Shown here in pieces: positions 19,155-28,181 of a stretch of DNA of 48,049 bases. Within the stretch, counting starts at the first letter, position 1. Each line of letters opens with the position of its first letter. Under the pieces are notes generated by a model that made no database searches, was not told the origin of the DNA, and was given only the letters and a program-made list of their open reading frames with translations. Source of the DNA: a virus; IMG/VR virus record IMGVR_UViG_3300037247_002298, positions 1 through 48,049 of that record; one strand, 5' to 3'. Position numbers and translations under genes: made by a program.

Positions 19155-20357
19155 CTATAGTTCAAATGCAGTAATCTTAAAGGCACCAACATCTGAGTGA
19201 GCTTCTTGTACATCTATTCTGATAACTAGGTCACTCTCGTACAATCCACCAACTGACAAGTCAAAGTTTTCAATAGTCAAATCTTCTCTAAGTCCAACTA
19301 CTCCTGCAATGTCTCTCTTTGTAATAATTACAGTTCCTGCATCAATCTGTGGAGTTTCCCAAACATTTCTTAGTCCAAGAGATTGTGCTAATCCTGAATT
19401 GTTAATTACATCTGTATCATCAGTAGGTCCTAATTCAAATCTACTAAAGAATGGATAGAATCCGCCAGTGGATGCAGTCTTTACAGTCTTTGCAGCATCA
19501 GATGGATGCATAAACATTGTATCAGCACGATTTCTTTGTGTACCTGGGAATCTACTTCTAATCACTTCAACTAGTGCTTCTAATTCTTCTTGCACTGGTG
19601 TAGCATTTGCAAGAGCAGCTTTTGTTGCAGTTGGTATAACAGTTGATGCAACAAATACATCAAGAATCTTTCTACCAGTCATAAAGTAAAATTCGTTACC
19701 AGCATTTTTGAGGGATTGCTCTACTGCCAAAAAGTTGTTATCTTTGACATCGTTTCTGTTTACAGCAATTGTACCTCTAAAGGAATTGTTTGTTCCTGAA
19801 GTATCAAGCTCTACAGTTGTTACCTTACCGCCAATGGGTGGTGGGGTTCCGCCTGCTTCTTTGTAAATATCAAGTGATTTCTGATCACCTGGTGAACCAC
19901 CAACAGTATCAGTGTATTTGGTTAATGGTACATTGACTTTTGGTGCTTCCATGTCAATTAATCTAGAATATTGTTTCCAATCACTCCAAGGCTCTGCTCC
20001 TTCTAAAATCTCATCTGCAATTTTTAAAGCTGATAGTGAGTTTGGAACAGATACGGTCTCTTTGAGTTCTTTGCCTCCAATTCTCATGTTACCTCTGGCC
20101 TCATCACCGATTCTGATTCCATAGCGATGTTTCCAAATTGTTGGCAAGTGTGGATTAAGACGACCTTCTGAGAAGGAACCTTCTGATTTATCAAAGAATA
20201 CAGATAGGGGAGTTTCTCTAATTGGTCGGAATAAGTCAAATGGTTTTCCTAGTCTTTGTTGTGCTTCTGCACTGGCAACTAATGCCTCTTGGACATGTGC
20301 CATTTCTTTTAATGCAAGAATACTAGAACGATTGTGTTTTGGTTTAGGAGAAGCCAT
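19155..20357 (-). CDS. Major capsid protein, HK97 fold
   Basis: 400 residues following the decoration-protein gene by 2 bp. An N-terminal helical, charged arm (about residues 1-100) precedes a core with a long helix (VQEELEALVEVIRSRFP), the MFMHPSDAAKTVK segment and the terminal strands (GTVIITKRDIAGVVGLREDL, ESDLVIRIDVQEAHS). These are the usual features of the P-domain spine helix and A-domain of HK97-type capsids. Length and the order scaffold, decoration, capsid agree. The call rests on these patterns and on position; a structure prediction would confirm it. Confidence 0.75.
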   Translation of the reverse strand: MASPKPKHNRSSILALKEMAHVQEALVASAEAQQRLGKPFDLFRPIRETPLSVFFDKSEGSFSEGRLNPHLPTIWKHRYGIRIGDEARGNMRIGGKELKETVSVPNSLSALKIADEILEGAEPWSDWKQYSRLIDMEAPKVNVPLTKYTDTVGGSPGDQKSLDIYKEAGGTPPPIGGKVTTVELDTSGTNNSFRGTIAVNRNDVKDNNFLAVEQSLKNAGNEFYFMTGRKILDVFVASTVIPTATKAALANATPVQEELEALVEVIRSRFPGTQRNRADTMFMHPSDAAKTVKTASTGGFYPFFSRFELGPTDDTDVINNSGLAQSLGLRNVWETPQIDAGTVIITKRDIAGVVGLREDLTIENFDLSVGGLYESDLVIRIDVQEAHSDVGAFKITAFEL

Positions 20358-20359
20358 GT

Positions 20360-20857
20360 CTATGGGGTAACCGTTCCCTCTCTTTGTACATCGACTGCGA
20401 TAATGTGATCACCAGCTGCTAAGGTATCTTGTAATGCTATTGCAATAACTGGTGAGGTTGCGACTGCAATAATTAAAGCACCTGGGTCGGCAGCTGAAGA
20501 ACCTAATAGTGAACCTATTGGAACATCACCAACTACTCTTGCAAGACATCTTCCTTGTGTAACAACAACTACGCCTTGACCTGCACTTGCAGTTGCACGA
20601 TTAATATCAGCAGTTGCAATAGCACCAGTACCATAAACACCATCAGTGTCTCCACCAACAGCAATACCATACATGATATCAGTAACAGCAGTTGCTGGAC
20701 TTTCAACTACTCTTGGTAAAATTTCAGTTGCGGGAACTGTAATAACTAATTCAACAGCAGAACCCATTGTAATTGCACCGTTTGCAATTACATTAATTAC
20801 AGAACTTGATTGATGATCTATTGGTCCTCTTGCAAGTCCTGGAAAGAAATTAGTCAA
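20360..20857 (-). CDS. Capsid decoration protein
   Basis: 165 residues of almost pure beta-type sequence, rich in Gly, Ala, Val and Thr. The pattern GSAVELVI, YGIAVGGDTDG, GQGVVVVTQGR resembles DUF2190-like decoration proteins, which stabilise capsids by binding their surface. It lies directly upstream of the major capsid gene, the typical place. The TTG start is set by the promoter at 20881-20890, 28.5 nt upstream, and that promoter probably also drives the capsid gene. Confidence 0.6.
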   Translation of the reverse strand: MTNFFPGLARGPIDHQSSSVINVIANGAITMGSAVELVITVPATEILPRVVESPATAVTDIMYGIAVGGDTDGVYGTGAIATADINRATASAGQGVVVVTQGRCLARVVGDVPIGSLLGSSAADPGALIIAVATSPVIAIALQDTLAAGDHIIAVDVQREGTVTP

Positions 20858-20880
20858 TGCAAAGTAATGGCTATTCTGTT

Positions 20881-20890
20881 TAAAGGTATT
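20881..20890 (-). promoter_or_regulatory. Late-type promoter for decoration and capsid genes
   Basis: TAAAGGTATT on the plus strand, centred exactly 28.5 nt before the TTG at 20857. Confidence 0.75.
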
Positions 20891-20939
20891 TTTACAAAAA
20901 CTATTTTTTAAAAAAAAATAAAAAAAATAAAAAATTCAA

Positions 20940-20950
20940 AATACCTTTAA
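20940..20950 (+). promoter_or_regulatory. Plus-strand copy of the late promoter, facing the scaffold gene
   Basis: AATACCTTTAA in plus orientation, back to back with the capsid promoter inside a 200-bp AT-rich gap (20858-21061) that otherwise holds only A/T tracts. A transcript would start near 20973 and run antisense to the 3' end of the scaffold gene. A 63-codon ORF at 21001-21192 lies downstream but looks like antisense shadow. Confidence 0.5.
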
Positions 20951-21061
20951 TGTAAAAATGTGTAATGTATGTTCTTAAAAAAAACTAATACAAAAAATTT
21001 ATGCGCAAAAAAATAATTTATTTCAAAAGAATTATTTTTAAAAAATATTTTTTAAAAAAAT

Positions 21062-22159
21062 CTATCCGTAAATCTCTGAAGGTTTTGTACGGAGAATTTT
21101 ATCCATCTCAGTTATTTGAGATCTTGCCAAAGTTATTTCGTCTTGTTTTATGCTTGGACCTGGTTGTATTCCAGACATTGGCACTCCATTAAAGGTTGGA
21201 ACATTTGCACTAGGTTCTATTTCTCTAAACTTTGCAGATGCATTGTTTCTCAAAGTATCAAGGTCTAGTTTCATAGAACCACTGGTTACATTTGTTTCTC
21301 GCAACTCATTAGATAGTTCTTTTATCGCTTCTTTTTGTTGTTTTATCGTAGTTTTTTGTTGTAATATTGCCTCTCTGTGTTGTTTTATAGTTGCATTTAG
21401 GCGTTCATTCATAGGAGCAGTTACTCTTTTGTGATAATCATTAATGATATTTTTTACAGTATATTGCATCTGACGCATCATTTGACTTGTATCCATTGGA
21501 GGTGGTGCAGGCATTCCCATTCCCATCTCTTGTGCAATATCAGGAGCTAAGCCAGGAACAATCAAACCACCACCATTTGGTGCTCCTGCCATCTGATTAG
21601 GTGGCATTTGTTGTTGTGGTATTTGTCCTGGAGGCATTCCATTTGGTGGCATTCCACCTGGAGGCATAGCCTCACTCCATTGATTAACGGTATTTGCCAT
21701 ATCTTCCATAGGTTGTTCACCATCTTTAGTTGGTTCACCCTCACCTGGATATGGTTCTGTATTATCAGAAGATTGATCAGAGCCTTCAGTTCTTGGACCT
21801 TGATTGTGGTTTGCTAATTCTTCTTCACGAGTTTTATGTTCATCATCATCATTATCTTTTTCTTCACTTACAACCTTGTCTCCACCTGTAATAGTTGGAG
21901 CATTCAATTCATCTTCACTGCCATGCATTCCCAATTTTTCTTCTTTAATGTCATCATCATCTTTATCATCTTCAAGTTCTTTTATTGCTGATTCCATAAA
22001 GGAATAAGCATGGTTTCGTTGTTGTTGGTCAGGTGAGTTTGATAGTAAAATTGCAGTCTCTACAAGTTTTTTAACTGCAGGACCAGCGTTTAGTTTTGTT
22101 AAGATTGGGTCTGCTTGTCCAATTGTTGCACATTCTTGTAATTTTTTAATTAGCTTCAA
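21062..22159 (-). CDS. Putative scaffolding protein
   Basis: 365 residues, TTG start 28.5 nt after the promoter at 22183-22192. An N-terminal helical part (1-70) is followed by a very acidic stretch rich in Asp/Glu (70-150), a Pro/Gly/Met-rich linker (160-225) and a coiled coil (about 225-300, MNERLNATIKQHREAIL). Such a hydrophilic, helical, low-complexity protein between the protease and the capsid gene is typical of head scaffolds. A protease target is expected because the neighbour upstream encodes a prohead protease. Sequence conservation in scaffolds is low, so the call is by architecture. Confidence 0.6.
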   Translation of the reverse strand: MKLIKKLQECATIGQADPILTKLNAGPAVKKLVETAILLSNSPDQQQRNHAYSFMESAIKELEDDKDDDDIKEEKLGMHGSEDELNAPTITGGDKVVSEEKDNDDDEHKTREEELANHNQGPRTEGSDQSSDNTEPYPGEGEPTKDGEQPMEDMANTVNQWSEAMPPGGMPPNGMPPGQIPQQQMPPNQMAGAPNGGGLIVPGLAPDIAQEMGMGMPAPPPMDTSQMMRQMQYTVKNIINDYHKRVTAPMNERLNATIKQHREAILQQKTTIKQQKEAIKELSNELRETNVTSGSMKLDLDTLRNNASAKFREIEPSANVPTFNGVPMSGIQPGPSIKQDEITLARSQITEMDKILRTKPSEIYG

Positions 22160-22410
22160 TGTTTAGAGGTGTCGATTCTCTTTAAAGGTATTTTTACAGA
22201 TTGTTTTCGAATAATTTTTAATTGATCTGGATCATGAACTGCTGCATAATCTCCTTTAAACTCGTATTTGTAAGGTTTGCCTTTTGAATACATCCAAGTA
22301 TGTTCATAAAATTCAGTAATATCATAATTGTTATCTTTTTTTGTTATCAATTTGATGTCTTTTTCTCTGATAAATGAAAGTCGTTTTTTTGGTTTTTTTG
22401 TTTTTATCAA
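22156..22410 (-). CDS. Small basic protein with a portal-like segment
   Basis: 84 residues, TTG start 29.5 nt after a weaker promoter copy (22435-22444). It is basic at both ends. Residues about 43-70 read PYKYEFKGDYAAVHDPDQLK, strikingly like a stretch of the portal protein (PYKYEFRGAEYQGYHNPGEI). It overlaps the scaffold gene by 4 bp (TTGA). It may be a duplicated fragment of the portal that now binds the same partner, or chance similarity. Function unknown. Confidence 0.45.
   Translation of the reverse strand: MIKTKKPKKRLSFIREKDIKLITKKDNNYDITEFYEHTWMYSKGKPYKYEFKGDYAAVHDPDQLKIIRKQSVKIPLKRIDTSKH
22183..22192 (-). promoter_or_regulatory. Late-type promoter of the scaffold gene
   Basis: TAAAGGTATT on the plus strand, centred exactly 28.5 nt before the TTG at 22159; it lies within the end of the preceding gene. 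Confidence 0.7.
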
Positions 22411-22434
22411 TTAAAGCAAATATCAATTATTTGT

Positions 22435-22444
22435 TAAAAGTATT
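22435..22444 (-). promoter_or_regulatory. Late-type promoter, one mismatch
   Basis: TAAAAGTATT on the plus strand, centred 29.5 nt before the TTG at 22410. Confidence 0.6.
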
Positions 22445-22445
22445 T

Positions 22446-24371
22446 TTACAGAGTCTCTATTCTAGTTATTTTGATTCCAGGCTCTGCTGATGACACAAAA
22501 TGACCATTCCAGTATAGTCCACTTGGATCAGTAATTACCCAAGTCATTCCAATGCCATCACTTTCCCCAAGCACTACTCCATGTGGTACAACACACAACT
22601 CACAGTCATTTCCTGCACAATCATGATTACATTTTTCAACACTTTCAGAACGTGGCATTCCGCCATTAATTGAGACTGCAGTAATCTTTCCCTCCTTTAT
22701 TGCGTCATTAATTTGAGGATCTCGCTCTATTACTAGTGTCTGTATTTCTTTTCTATTCTTATCAAACTCTGCATCCAAAATTGTAGCGTCTGTTTCAAAT
22801 TCAGGTTGATGGTTGATATCCATTGATTTGCCAATGATTGTTCTAGTCATAGAGTTTAGTTCCTCAGCTGAGAGTTTTCTGCGATATGGTTCACCCTCTG
22901 ATCTGTGGTCAGTCACACTTTCAGCTGCTGCCCTTATTAGGTATAGTTGCCCTCCTGCATCATCTACAAGCTCTTTAGCCTTTGAAATATAATCATCAGT
23001 TAACCACTCAAATTCTGAGCGAAGATTAGAGATTGCTTCTTGCAATGCTTTTCTTTGCAGTTTTGGTCTTCCAACTTTTACTCTATTTGGCAAATCTAAA
23101 CGAACTGAAGGAATTGTTACATTCATGCAATCACATAATTCCTTTAGTGGATTTTTCTTTGTAGTTTTTTTGGTCAAACCCCCATCTTTTTTTACAGTGT
23201 GAAGTGTTCCATCTTTTGCAGCTTTTGTTATGTGACTCTCAATACTATGAATATCTGATTCTTCTTTTCTGGTAAGTGAATTTCCTGCACCGCTATAATT
23301 TGGCAATACTTTCCATGTACAAATACAGTTAGGATGTGTAGTTGTATATCCCATGTTCTCACTTGGAATTACAGGTCTGGCATGTGTTTCAAGTAAATTA
23401 AATGTCTTGCCACTAAAATGTGCACACTCGTCATCTGAAACATGTCCGTGATATTGATACTCTGCAAATACTTCAAGTGGTTTGTCTGTTTCTGAATCTA
23501 AATAATTTTTTATGATAAGATCAATACCAATTGCACCACCAAGAAGTAATGCCCATTTTGCTAAAAGTTTATGAAGTTTTTTTTTCTTGTCTTCTTTTCT
23601 TGTTTCATTAAATTGTCCACTTGGTGGAATGATAACATCTGGAATTTTAAGTGGATACATTTGTGATTGCTCTATTGGATATCGCCATTCAGGAATTGCT
23701 TTTGCTACATTGAATCCGTGTTCATTATGCATTGATGGTTCTGAATTTACATCTGATGCAGTACCTGTCCAGTTAACAGACTCGTAAGGATATGGAGGAT
23801 TCAAAACATTATACGTATTTGATAAATTTCCAATACTGTTTGGATCAGGAGTTGGGTTTGCAGGATATGGATTGGAACCAATTCCATATGGAGATACATT
23901 AGGTGTTGGATATGGTTGTGTATCGGCTGGCAGTCCAGTAAAGTCAGTTAGGGGTGTTCCAGTATCAGGAACTATTGCATAGTTAACATTACCTGCTAAA
24001 TCAACTCCCGTAACTGGTCCAGGCCATGGCATCGCATAGGGTGGCTCTCGTTGTGAAAAGTACTCAATTACGGCTCTATGAACTTCATTTTGTGAGATTC
24101 CTCGAGATAATAGTTCATGCTCCATCTGCATTGCTTTTTGTGCAACATCTCCTGTTGTAGTTTCAACCATAAAGCCAGGTTTGTAATTTACTTCAGCTTT
24201 ATGATATTTTGGATTAACTTCTGTATCCATTGGTTTAGGACTACCTCTTGCAAAAAGATCACAAGTATCCTTTGCTTTGATTTGTCCTTTAACTAATTCA
24301 CAAAGACCACCTGCAACAAAATGTTTGCAGTTACCGCATAATGCAGTATTAGATGTCAGGTTCCTTGACAT
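22446..24371 (-). CDS. Fusion of Mu F-like minor head protein and prohead protease
   Basis: 641 residues with three parts. Residues 12-37 hold a four-Cys motif (C12, C15, C24, C37; CGNCKHF, GGLCELV, DTCDLF). Residues about 300-355 resemble the C-terminal domain of Mu gpF-like head morphogenesis proteins, with C316 and the hallmark HPNCICTW at 346-353. Residues about 510-641 resemble XkdF/S78-type prohead proteases: INHQ with candidate catalytic His521 and AVSINGG with candidate Ser567. The middle (140-200) is Pro/Asn/Tyr-rich, and residues about 260-290 are basic then hydrophobic. It overlaps the end of the upstream gene. The protease would process scaffold and capsid during head maturation. 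Confidence 0.7.
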   Translation of the reverse strand: MSRNLTSNTALCGNCKHFVAGGLCELVKGQIKAKDTCDLFARGSPKPMDTEVNPKYHKAEVNYKPGFMVETTTGDVAQKAMQMEHELLSRGISQNEVHRAVIEYFSQREPPYAMPWPGPVTGVDLAGNVNYAIVPDTGTPLTDFTGLPADTQPYPTPNVSPYGIGSNPYPANPTPDPNSIGNLSNTYNVLNPPYPYESVNWTGTASDVNSEPSMHNEHGFNVAKAIPEWRYPIEQSQMYPLKIPDVIIPPSGQFNETRKEDKKKKLHKLLAKWALLLGGAIGIDLIIKNYLDSETDKPLEVFAEYQYHGHVSDDECAHFSGKTFNLLETHARPVIPSENMGYTTTHPNCICTWKVLPNYSGAGNSLTRKEESDIHSIESHITKAAKDGTLHTVKKDGGLTKKTTKKNPLKELCDCMNVTIPSVRLDLPNRVKVGRPKLQRKALQEAISNLRSEFEWLTDDYISKAKELVDDAGGQLYLIRAAAESVTDHRSEGEPYRRKLSAEELNSMTRTIIGKSMDINHQPEFETDATILDAEFDKNRKEIQTLVIERDPQINDAIKEGKITAVSINGGMPRSESVEKCNHDCAGNDCELCVVPHGVVLGESDGIGMTWVITDPSGLYWNGHFVSSAEPGIKITRIETL

Positions 24372-24933
24372 TTCTTTTCAACTGAGAATCAAAAATATCT
24401 TTCCACAAGTCAGAAGGCTTCGGGTTTTTTACTGGCTCCCCTATTTTTCCTTCCAGACCACCAATTCCTTTTGTGGTTTTGTTAATTTGAGGTTCTATCT
24501 TGCCTACTTTAATTGGAGGATTAAAAACAGGTACCATTCTATTTGCATTTACTTTTTCTTGAATTATTTGTTCTTTGACAGTAGATTGATTATTTGAATC
24601 ACGAGATACTGCACTAGGATTATTTGCACCACCTGAGGAACCAGGATTCATTCGATTCGGTGGATCACCACCACCACGATAAAGACTATCCCATCTGTGT
24701 CGGTACCAATATGGGGGTTGCCAGTTTGGCGAATCTGAACGCTCTCTAATTACTTTCTCCATCATTCCATTACCATTACCTTGTCCATTTACTTCATAAC
24801 CAAATGGAATATCTAAGGGATTGTGATGCTCTTTAGTTTCTTTACCAATAGATGCATTACATACTGCCCAGGGATTATCTACTTCGCCTTTAGCTTTGAG
24901 ATCATCTACACATCTATCTAATTTAGCTGGCAC
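24349..24933 (-). CDS. Head-region protein with N-terminal CVDDL motif
   Basis: 194 residues, GTG start 27.5 nt after the promoter at 24956-24965. It opens MPAKLDRCVDDLKAKGEVDN followed by PWAVCNAS, a short Cys-containing helical motif seen at the N-terminus of many phage and metagenome head proteins. The rest is Pro/Asn/Gly-rich and probably disordered. It lies between the portal and the protease fusion. The motif is recognised; its biochemical role is not known to me. Confidence 0.5.
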   Translation of the reverse strand: MPAKLDRCVDDLKAKGEVDNPWAVCNASIGKETKEHHNPLDIPFGYEVNGQGNGNGMMEKVIRERSDSPNWQPPYWYRHRWDSLYRGGGDPPNRMNPGSSGGANNPSAVSRDSNNQSTVKEQIIQEKVNANRMVPVFNPPIKVGKIEPQINKTTKGIGGLEGKIGEPVKNPKPSDLWKDIFDSQLKRNVKEPDI

Positions 24934-24955
24934 AAAGATTATTGCATATGTAGAA

Positions 24956-24965
24956 TTTAGGTATT
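24956..24965 (-). promoter_or_regulatory. Late-type promoter
   Basis: TTTAGGTATT on the plus strand, centred 27.5 nt before the GTG at 24933. Confidence 0.6.
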
Positions 24966-24966
24966 A

Positions 24967-25227
24967 TCAATCCCACATCTTTTTCATCTGATACTTTATA
25001 CTTGCAAATTTTTTGTGCCATAAAGGATCATACTCAAAATGACGATACGGCATCCAGTTTTTATCAGGTATGATTCGGTATCTTGTATAATTAGGCAGGT
25101 ATGCTCCATTTGTAGTAAATGTAAAATTTAGAGTCCCTGTAGTTGCAGCAGTACTGTTAATCCAAATTGTGTCATCAGCACCAGTGTTAACCCAAATTGG
25201 GTCATCACCAGTATCATACGGATTCAT
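24967..25227 (-). CDS. Small hypothetical head protein
   Basis: 86 residues from an ATG preceded by AGGAGAAATGAAATAAA, a clear Shine-Dalgarno. The N-terminal part repeats DDPIWVNTGADDTIWINS, suggesting a duplicated strand. The C-terminal part is Tyr/Trp/Lys-rich and basic (WMPYRHFEYDPLWHKKF). It is read together with the portal gene just upstream. No family recognised. Confidence 0.5.
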   Translation of the reverse strand: MNPYDTGDDPIWVNTGADDTIWINSTAATTGTLNFTFTTNGAYLPNYTRYRIIPDKNWMPYRHFEYDPLWHKKFASIKYQMKKMWD

Positions 25228-25242
25228 TTTATTTCATTTCTC

Positions 25243-26913
25243 CTATTCATAATTTCTCCCGTAATTCCAATCTTGAGATTGGTTTGATCGTCGATAGTTA
25301 CTTGGAACAAAAGGATTTCCAGTACCTCTCACATCTCTCATCATACTATCATAGATTGGATTATCCATTGGTGGAGAACCCATAACTTGATTGTCAAACT
25401 GTGGATAAATTTCACCACCTCCGATATCGGCATTTGGTGGTAATTGTGGAGCTACAGCTGCATCACTAGTTGGTTGTAAATTACTTGCTACTGCTTGTCC
25501 ATGCGGATCATTATAGTAATTATCAATTGTAACTAGATAGTCCTCATCAATTGGAAGTCCTGCCTGCTCAAATAATTTGAGAATTTGTTTAGGATCTTTG
25601 GGTACTGGGGACTGGAGATATAATTCAATTAGTTTTATCATATCAGGTACTGCAATGTCTTTCTTTTCTACCTGACCAAAGTTTAGATCAAAGCGTCCCA
25701 TATGCCAAGGTACTGGAATCATCCCACCAAGATAATTTACATCATAAAATGGATTTGCGTCATACCAAGGCTTGAATAATTTTTCATTTAATTGTTCACG
25801 TACTGAAATTGGAAATGAAGTTAATCCTAATTCATCAAGTAAAGCTGCACGTTCTGCATTTGCAAATGTGTGAGTTGACTCACCAGCTTGTTTTCCTCTA
25901 AAGTCATTTAATGCCTTGAATAATGGTCCTTGTGTAATGTCTGCAAACTGTGCAGGATTAAAGTTTCTAGCTTGTGAACCAAGTTCTTTTACTTCGACGT
26001 TAGTTCCTGCAATTATATCTTGTCCAATTTGTGCATTCTCTACGTTTTGTTGCAAGTTAGCTCTTTCATCAGCTGATGCACCATCTGCAATCCAAACATT
26101 TCTGCTAATGTATCGTTGCTCTGCAATCTGCATTACAAATTGTGTTCCATATTTTCTGTCAAGCATTGATGGCAATTGCAAGTCTACTGAATCCTCACCA
26201 GACACTGGCATTGAAAAGTCTCTTGTGGATGTAACTGATACTCCGAATCCTGTTCCAAACACTGATGCATTAACTGGATTCCACTTGAAATGTAAAATCT
26301 CTCCAGGATTATGATATCCTTGGTATTCTGCTCCACGAAACTCGTACTTGTATGGAACTCTCTGTCTGTCCCACCATATTCTCACAAATGATGACATAGG
26401 TATATGCATAAGATCTTCAAATCTACGAATATTTCTGATTCCCATTCGGGGTTTCCATACAGAGTTGCCATACCAGAGTAATTCCTTTACAAGTTCTGTA
26501 TCAAAAGTATCAAAGTGCATATTATGTGTAAAGTCTTCCATGTATTCGATAAAGGACTCAGAGTTTCCTTTGATGTAGTGTTGACCTCCTGTAATTTTTG
26601 ATGATAAATCATTAATTGCAAGCTGTACATCTTCGTCTCTTTGAAGTGCAGCAGCTTGTACTCTAAAGGGAACTTCAGGTAAATCAAATGTTCGAGATGT
26701 ATATCCTTCTCTAGAGTATGCGCCAACTGTAGAAATTTCAGGTCCCCAAACTGGTTGCGATAGTCCCGGTACCAACTCAGTTAGTAATGGGCTTTCCATC
26801 ATTGATTTTACTCTGTTAAGATCCATCTTGTTTGTATGATAACCTCTTGCTGGCCTTGGTTCAGTGGAAAGAAGCTTTGCTAAACCATTTCTGATTCGAT
26901 TACCAAAAGCCAA
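25243..26913 (-). CDS. Portal protein
   Basis: About 556 residues. The start is taken as the TTG at 26913 because the late promoter (26937-26946) is centred exactly 28.5 nt before it; a TTG one codon earlier is possible. The middle carries typical portal features: VPFRVQAAALQRDEDVQLAI, a LLWYGNSVWKPRMG strand and GEILHFKWNP, then a long helical stem region (ADERANLQQNVENAQ) and a disordered C-terminus. Portals form the dodecameric gate at one capsid vertex. Its position first in the head operon, opposite TerL, fits. Confidence 0.75.
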   Translation of the reverse strand: MAFGNRIRNGLAKLLSTEPRPARGYHTNKMDLNRVKSMMESPLLTELVPGLSQPVWGPEISTVGAYSREGYTSRTFDLPEVPFRVQAAALQRDEDVQLAINDLSSKITGGQHYIKGNSESFIEYMEDFTHNMHFDTFDTELVKELLWYGNSVWKPRMGIRNIRRFEDLMHIPMSSFVRIWWDRQRVPYKYEFRGAEYQGYHNPGEILHFKWNPVNASVFGTGFGVSVTSTRDFSMPVSGEDSVDLQLPSMLDRKYGTQFVMQIAEQRYISRNVWIADGASADERANLQQNVENAQIGQDIIAGTNVEVKELGSQARNFNPAQFADITQGPLFKALNDFRGKQAGESTHTFANAERAALLDELGLTSFPISVREQLNEKLFKPWYDANPFYDVNYLGGMIPVPWHMGRFDLNFGQVEKKDIAVPDMIKLIELYLQSPVPKDPKQILKLFEQAGLPIDEDYLVTIDNYYNDPHGQAVASNLQPTSDAAVAPQLPPNADIGGGEIYPQFDNQVMGSPPMDNPIYDSMMRDVRGTGNPFVPSNYRRSNQSQDWNYGRNYE

Positions 26914-26936
26914 CAAGAAAAAGTTGTTTCATCAAT

Positions 26937-26946
26937 TAAAGGTATT
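26937..26946 (-). promoter_or_regulatory. Late-type promoter of the portal operon
   Basis: TAAAGGTATT on the plus strand; the spacing selects the TTG at 26913 as start. Confidence 0.7.
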
Positions 26947-28138
26947 ATGGAGAACCAAAGTTATTCTCAAGAGTCAGAGTATCTCCAACACTAGAAAATA
27001 CTTCAACTCTATTATTTTTGGTGTTAGATACTAAAACATATCCTCTGTTTGCATCTGTAAAAGAAGCTACAGAATTGGGATGATAAAGCTCACCATCTTC
27101 AGTACCAGCCGTAGCTCCAGTAGTGGATTCAAGGGTTTCCAAGTCTATTGTTTCTAGAGTATTTCTTCTCCTATTTGCAAATATGGTTCTTGTTGTATTT
27201 CTTAAACGTCCACGTCCACCAGATGGTAGGTTTTTTGGATTCCCAAATTGACTAAGAGAATTTCCTGAACCATCAGATGCATATCTACTGATTAATCCTC
27301 TTTGTTTATCAGCTATTAAGAAAAAATCATTTGTTATACCATAAATTATTCCATTAGGTTTTTGAAAACGTAATCCACCAGTAGCTGAAGGATCAGTTAC
27401 AACTCCAATCACTGTAGGAACATTACCAACGGTATATCTTACAGCTCTATTGTTAAATTGATCTGCAATAAGTAAAGTATCTTCAGCGTTATTTATTGCA
27501 AGTCCTGTTGGACGATACAAATCTGAATAACCTCTACCGCTTTGTCCTACTGAATCAATAAAGTCACCAGTTTTTGCATCAATAGTTCTGATTCTGTTAT
27601 GAAAAGTATCAGTTACAACCAGTCTAGCACCATCACAGAGAATATTTGTAGGATGATTTAATGAAGTATCACTTACACCACCATCGCCAATAGGTCCAGG
27701 ATTTCCAGTTGTACCGTCCCCATTAGTTCCCCAAGGTTCAGTTACAATAGGTGTAAGAATAGCCCCTGATCCTACAGTGGGAGTTACAGTTGGGGGATTG
27801 CTAGGATCATATCCATTTCCTTTTACAGTAACATCTATTTTTGTAATGACTCCTCCTACTTCTTCCTCTACTTCAGCTATGACATTTACTGGAATTGCAA
27901 TGTTTAGTGTGGGTGCAGAGACAAGAACAGGATCACCTACACTATAACCAGTACCTCCATCATTGACAGTCATCTCATTTACATGTCCTGCATCTAATAC
28001 AAAATCAAACTTTGTATTTTTGTAATCCCATTTTGAAATTCTGTGATTAAATTGTTCAACTACCCAAACAGAATTAAATGATTGAGTGTTAAAAGCAAGC
28101 GAAGTAGGCCTATACATTTTTCCAGCAATTAAAGGCAT
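26945..28138 (-). CDS. NHL-repeat beta-propeller protein with Gly-rich insert
   Basis: 397 residues from an ATG 27.5 nt after the promoter at 28161-28170. NHL-type repeats (FNHRISKWD, DTFHNRIRTID, YRPTGLAINNAEDTLLIAD, FNNRAVRY, HPNSVASF) span most of the protein. Between the first repeats, residues about 50-130, sits a Gly-rich insert (VNDGGTGYSVGDP, KGNGYDPSNPPTV) of the type also present in the tail hub at 2659-5703. This links the propeller to the virion and suggests a surface-exposed binding module. NHL proteins are common in Nitrososphaerota, so host acquisition is plausible but unproven. Confidence 0.65.
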   Translation of the reverse strand: MPLIAGKMYRPTSLAFNTQSFNSVWVVEQFNHRISKWDYKNTKFDFVLDAGHVNEMTVNDGGTGYSVGDPVLVSAPTLNIAIPVNVIAEVEEEVGGVITKIDVTVKGNGYDPSNPPTVTPTVGSGAILTPIVTEPWGTNGDGTTGNPGPIGDGGVSDTSLNHPTNILCDGARLVVTDTFHNRIRTIDAKTGDFIDSVGQSGRGYSDLYRPTGLAINNAEDTLLIADQFNNRAVRYTVGNVPTVIGVVTDPSATGGLRFQKPNGIIYGITNDFFLIADKQRGLISRYASDGSGNSLSQFGNPKNLPSGGRGRLRNTTRTIFANRRRNTLETIDLETLESTTGATAGTEDGELYHPNSVASFTDANRGYVLVSNTKNNRVEVFSSVGDTLTLENNFGSP

Positions 28139-28160
28139 ACTATAATTTTTTATTTAACAG

Positions 28161-28170
28161 TAAAGGTATT
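28161..28170 (-). promoter_or_regulatory. Late-type promoter
   Basis: TAAAGGTATT on the plus strand, centred 27.5 nt before the ATG at 28138. Confidence 0.65.
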
Positions 28171-28181
28171 ATGTATTATTT

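Noticed and set aside
21001-21192. 63-codon ORF antisense to the scaffold gene
   Set aside because: Mostly the reverse frame of the scaffold gene, with an unusual Lys/Phe/Ile start derived from A/T tracts.
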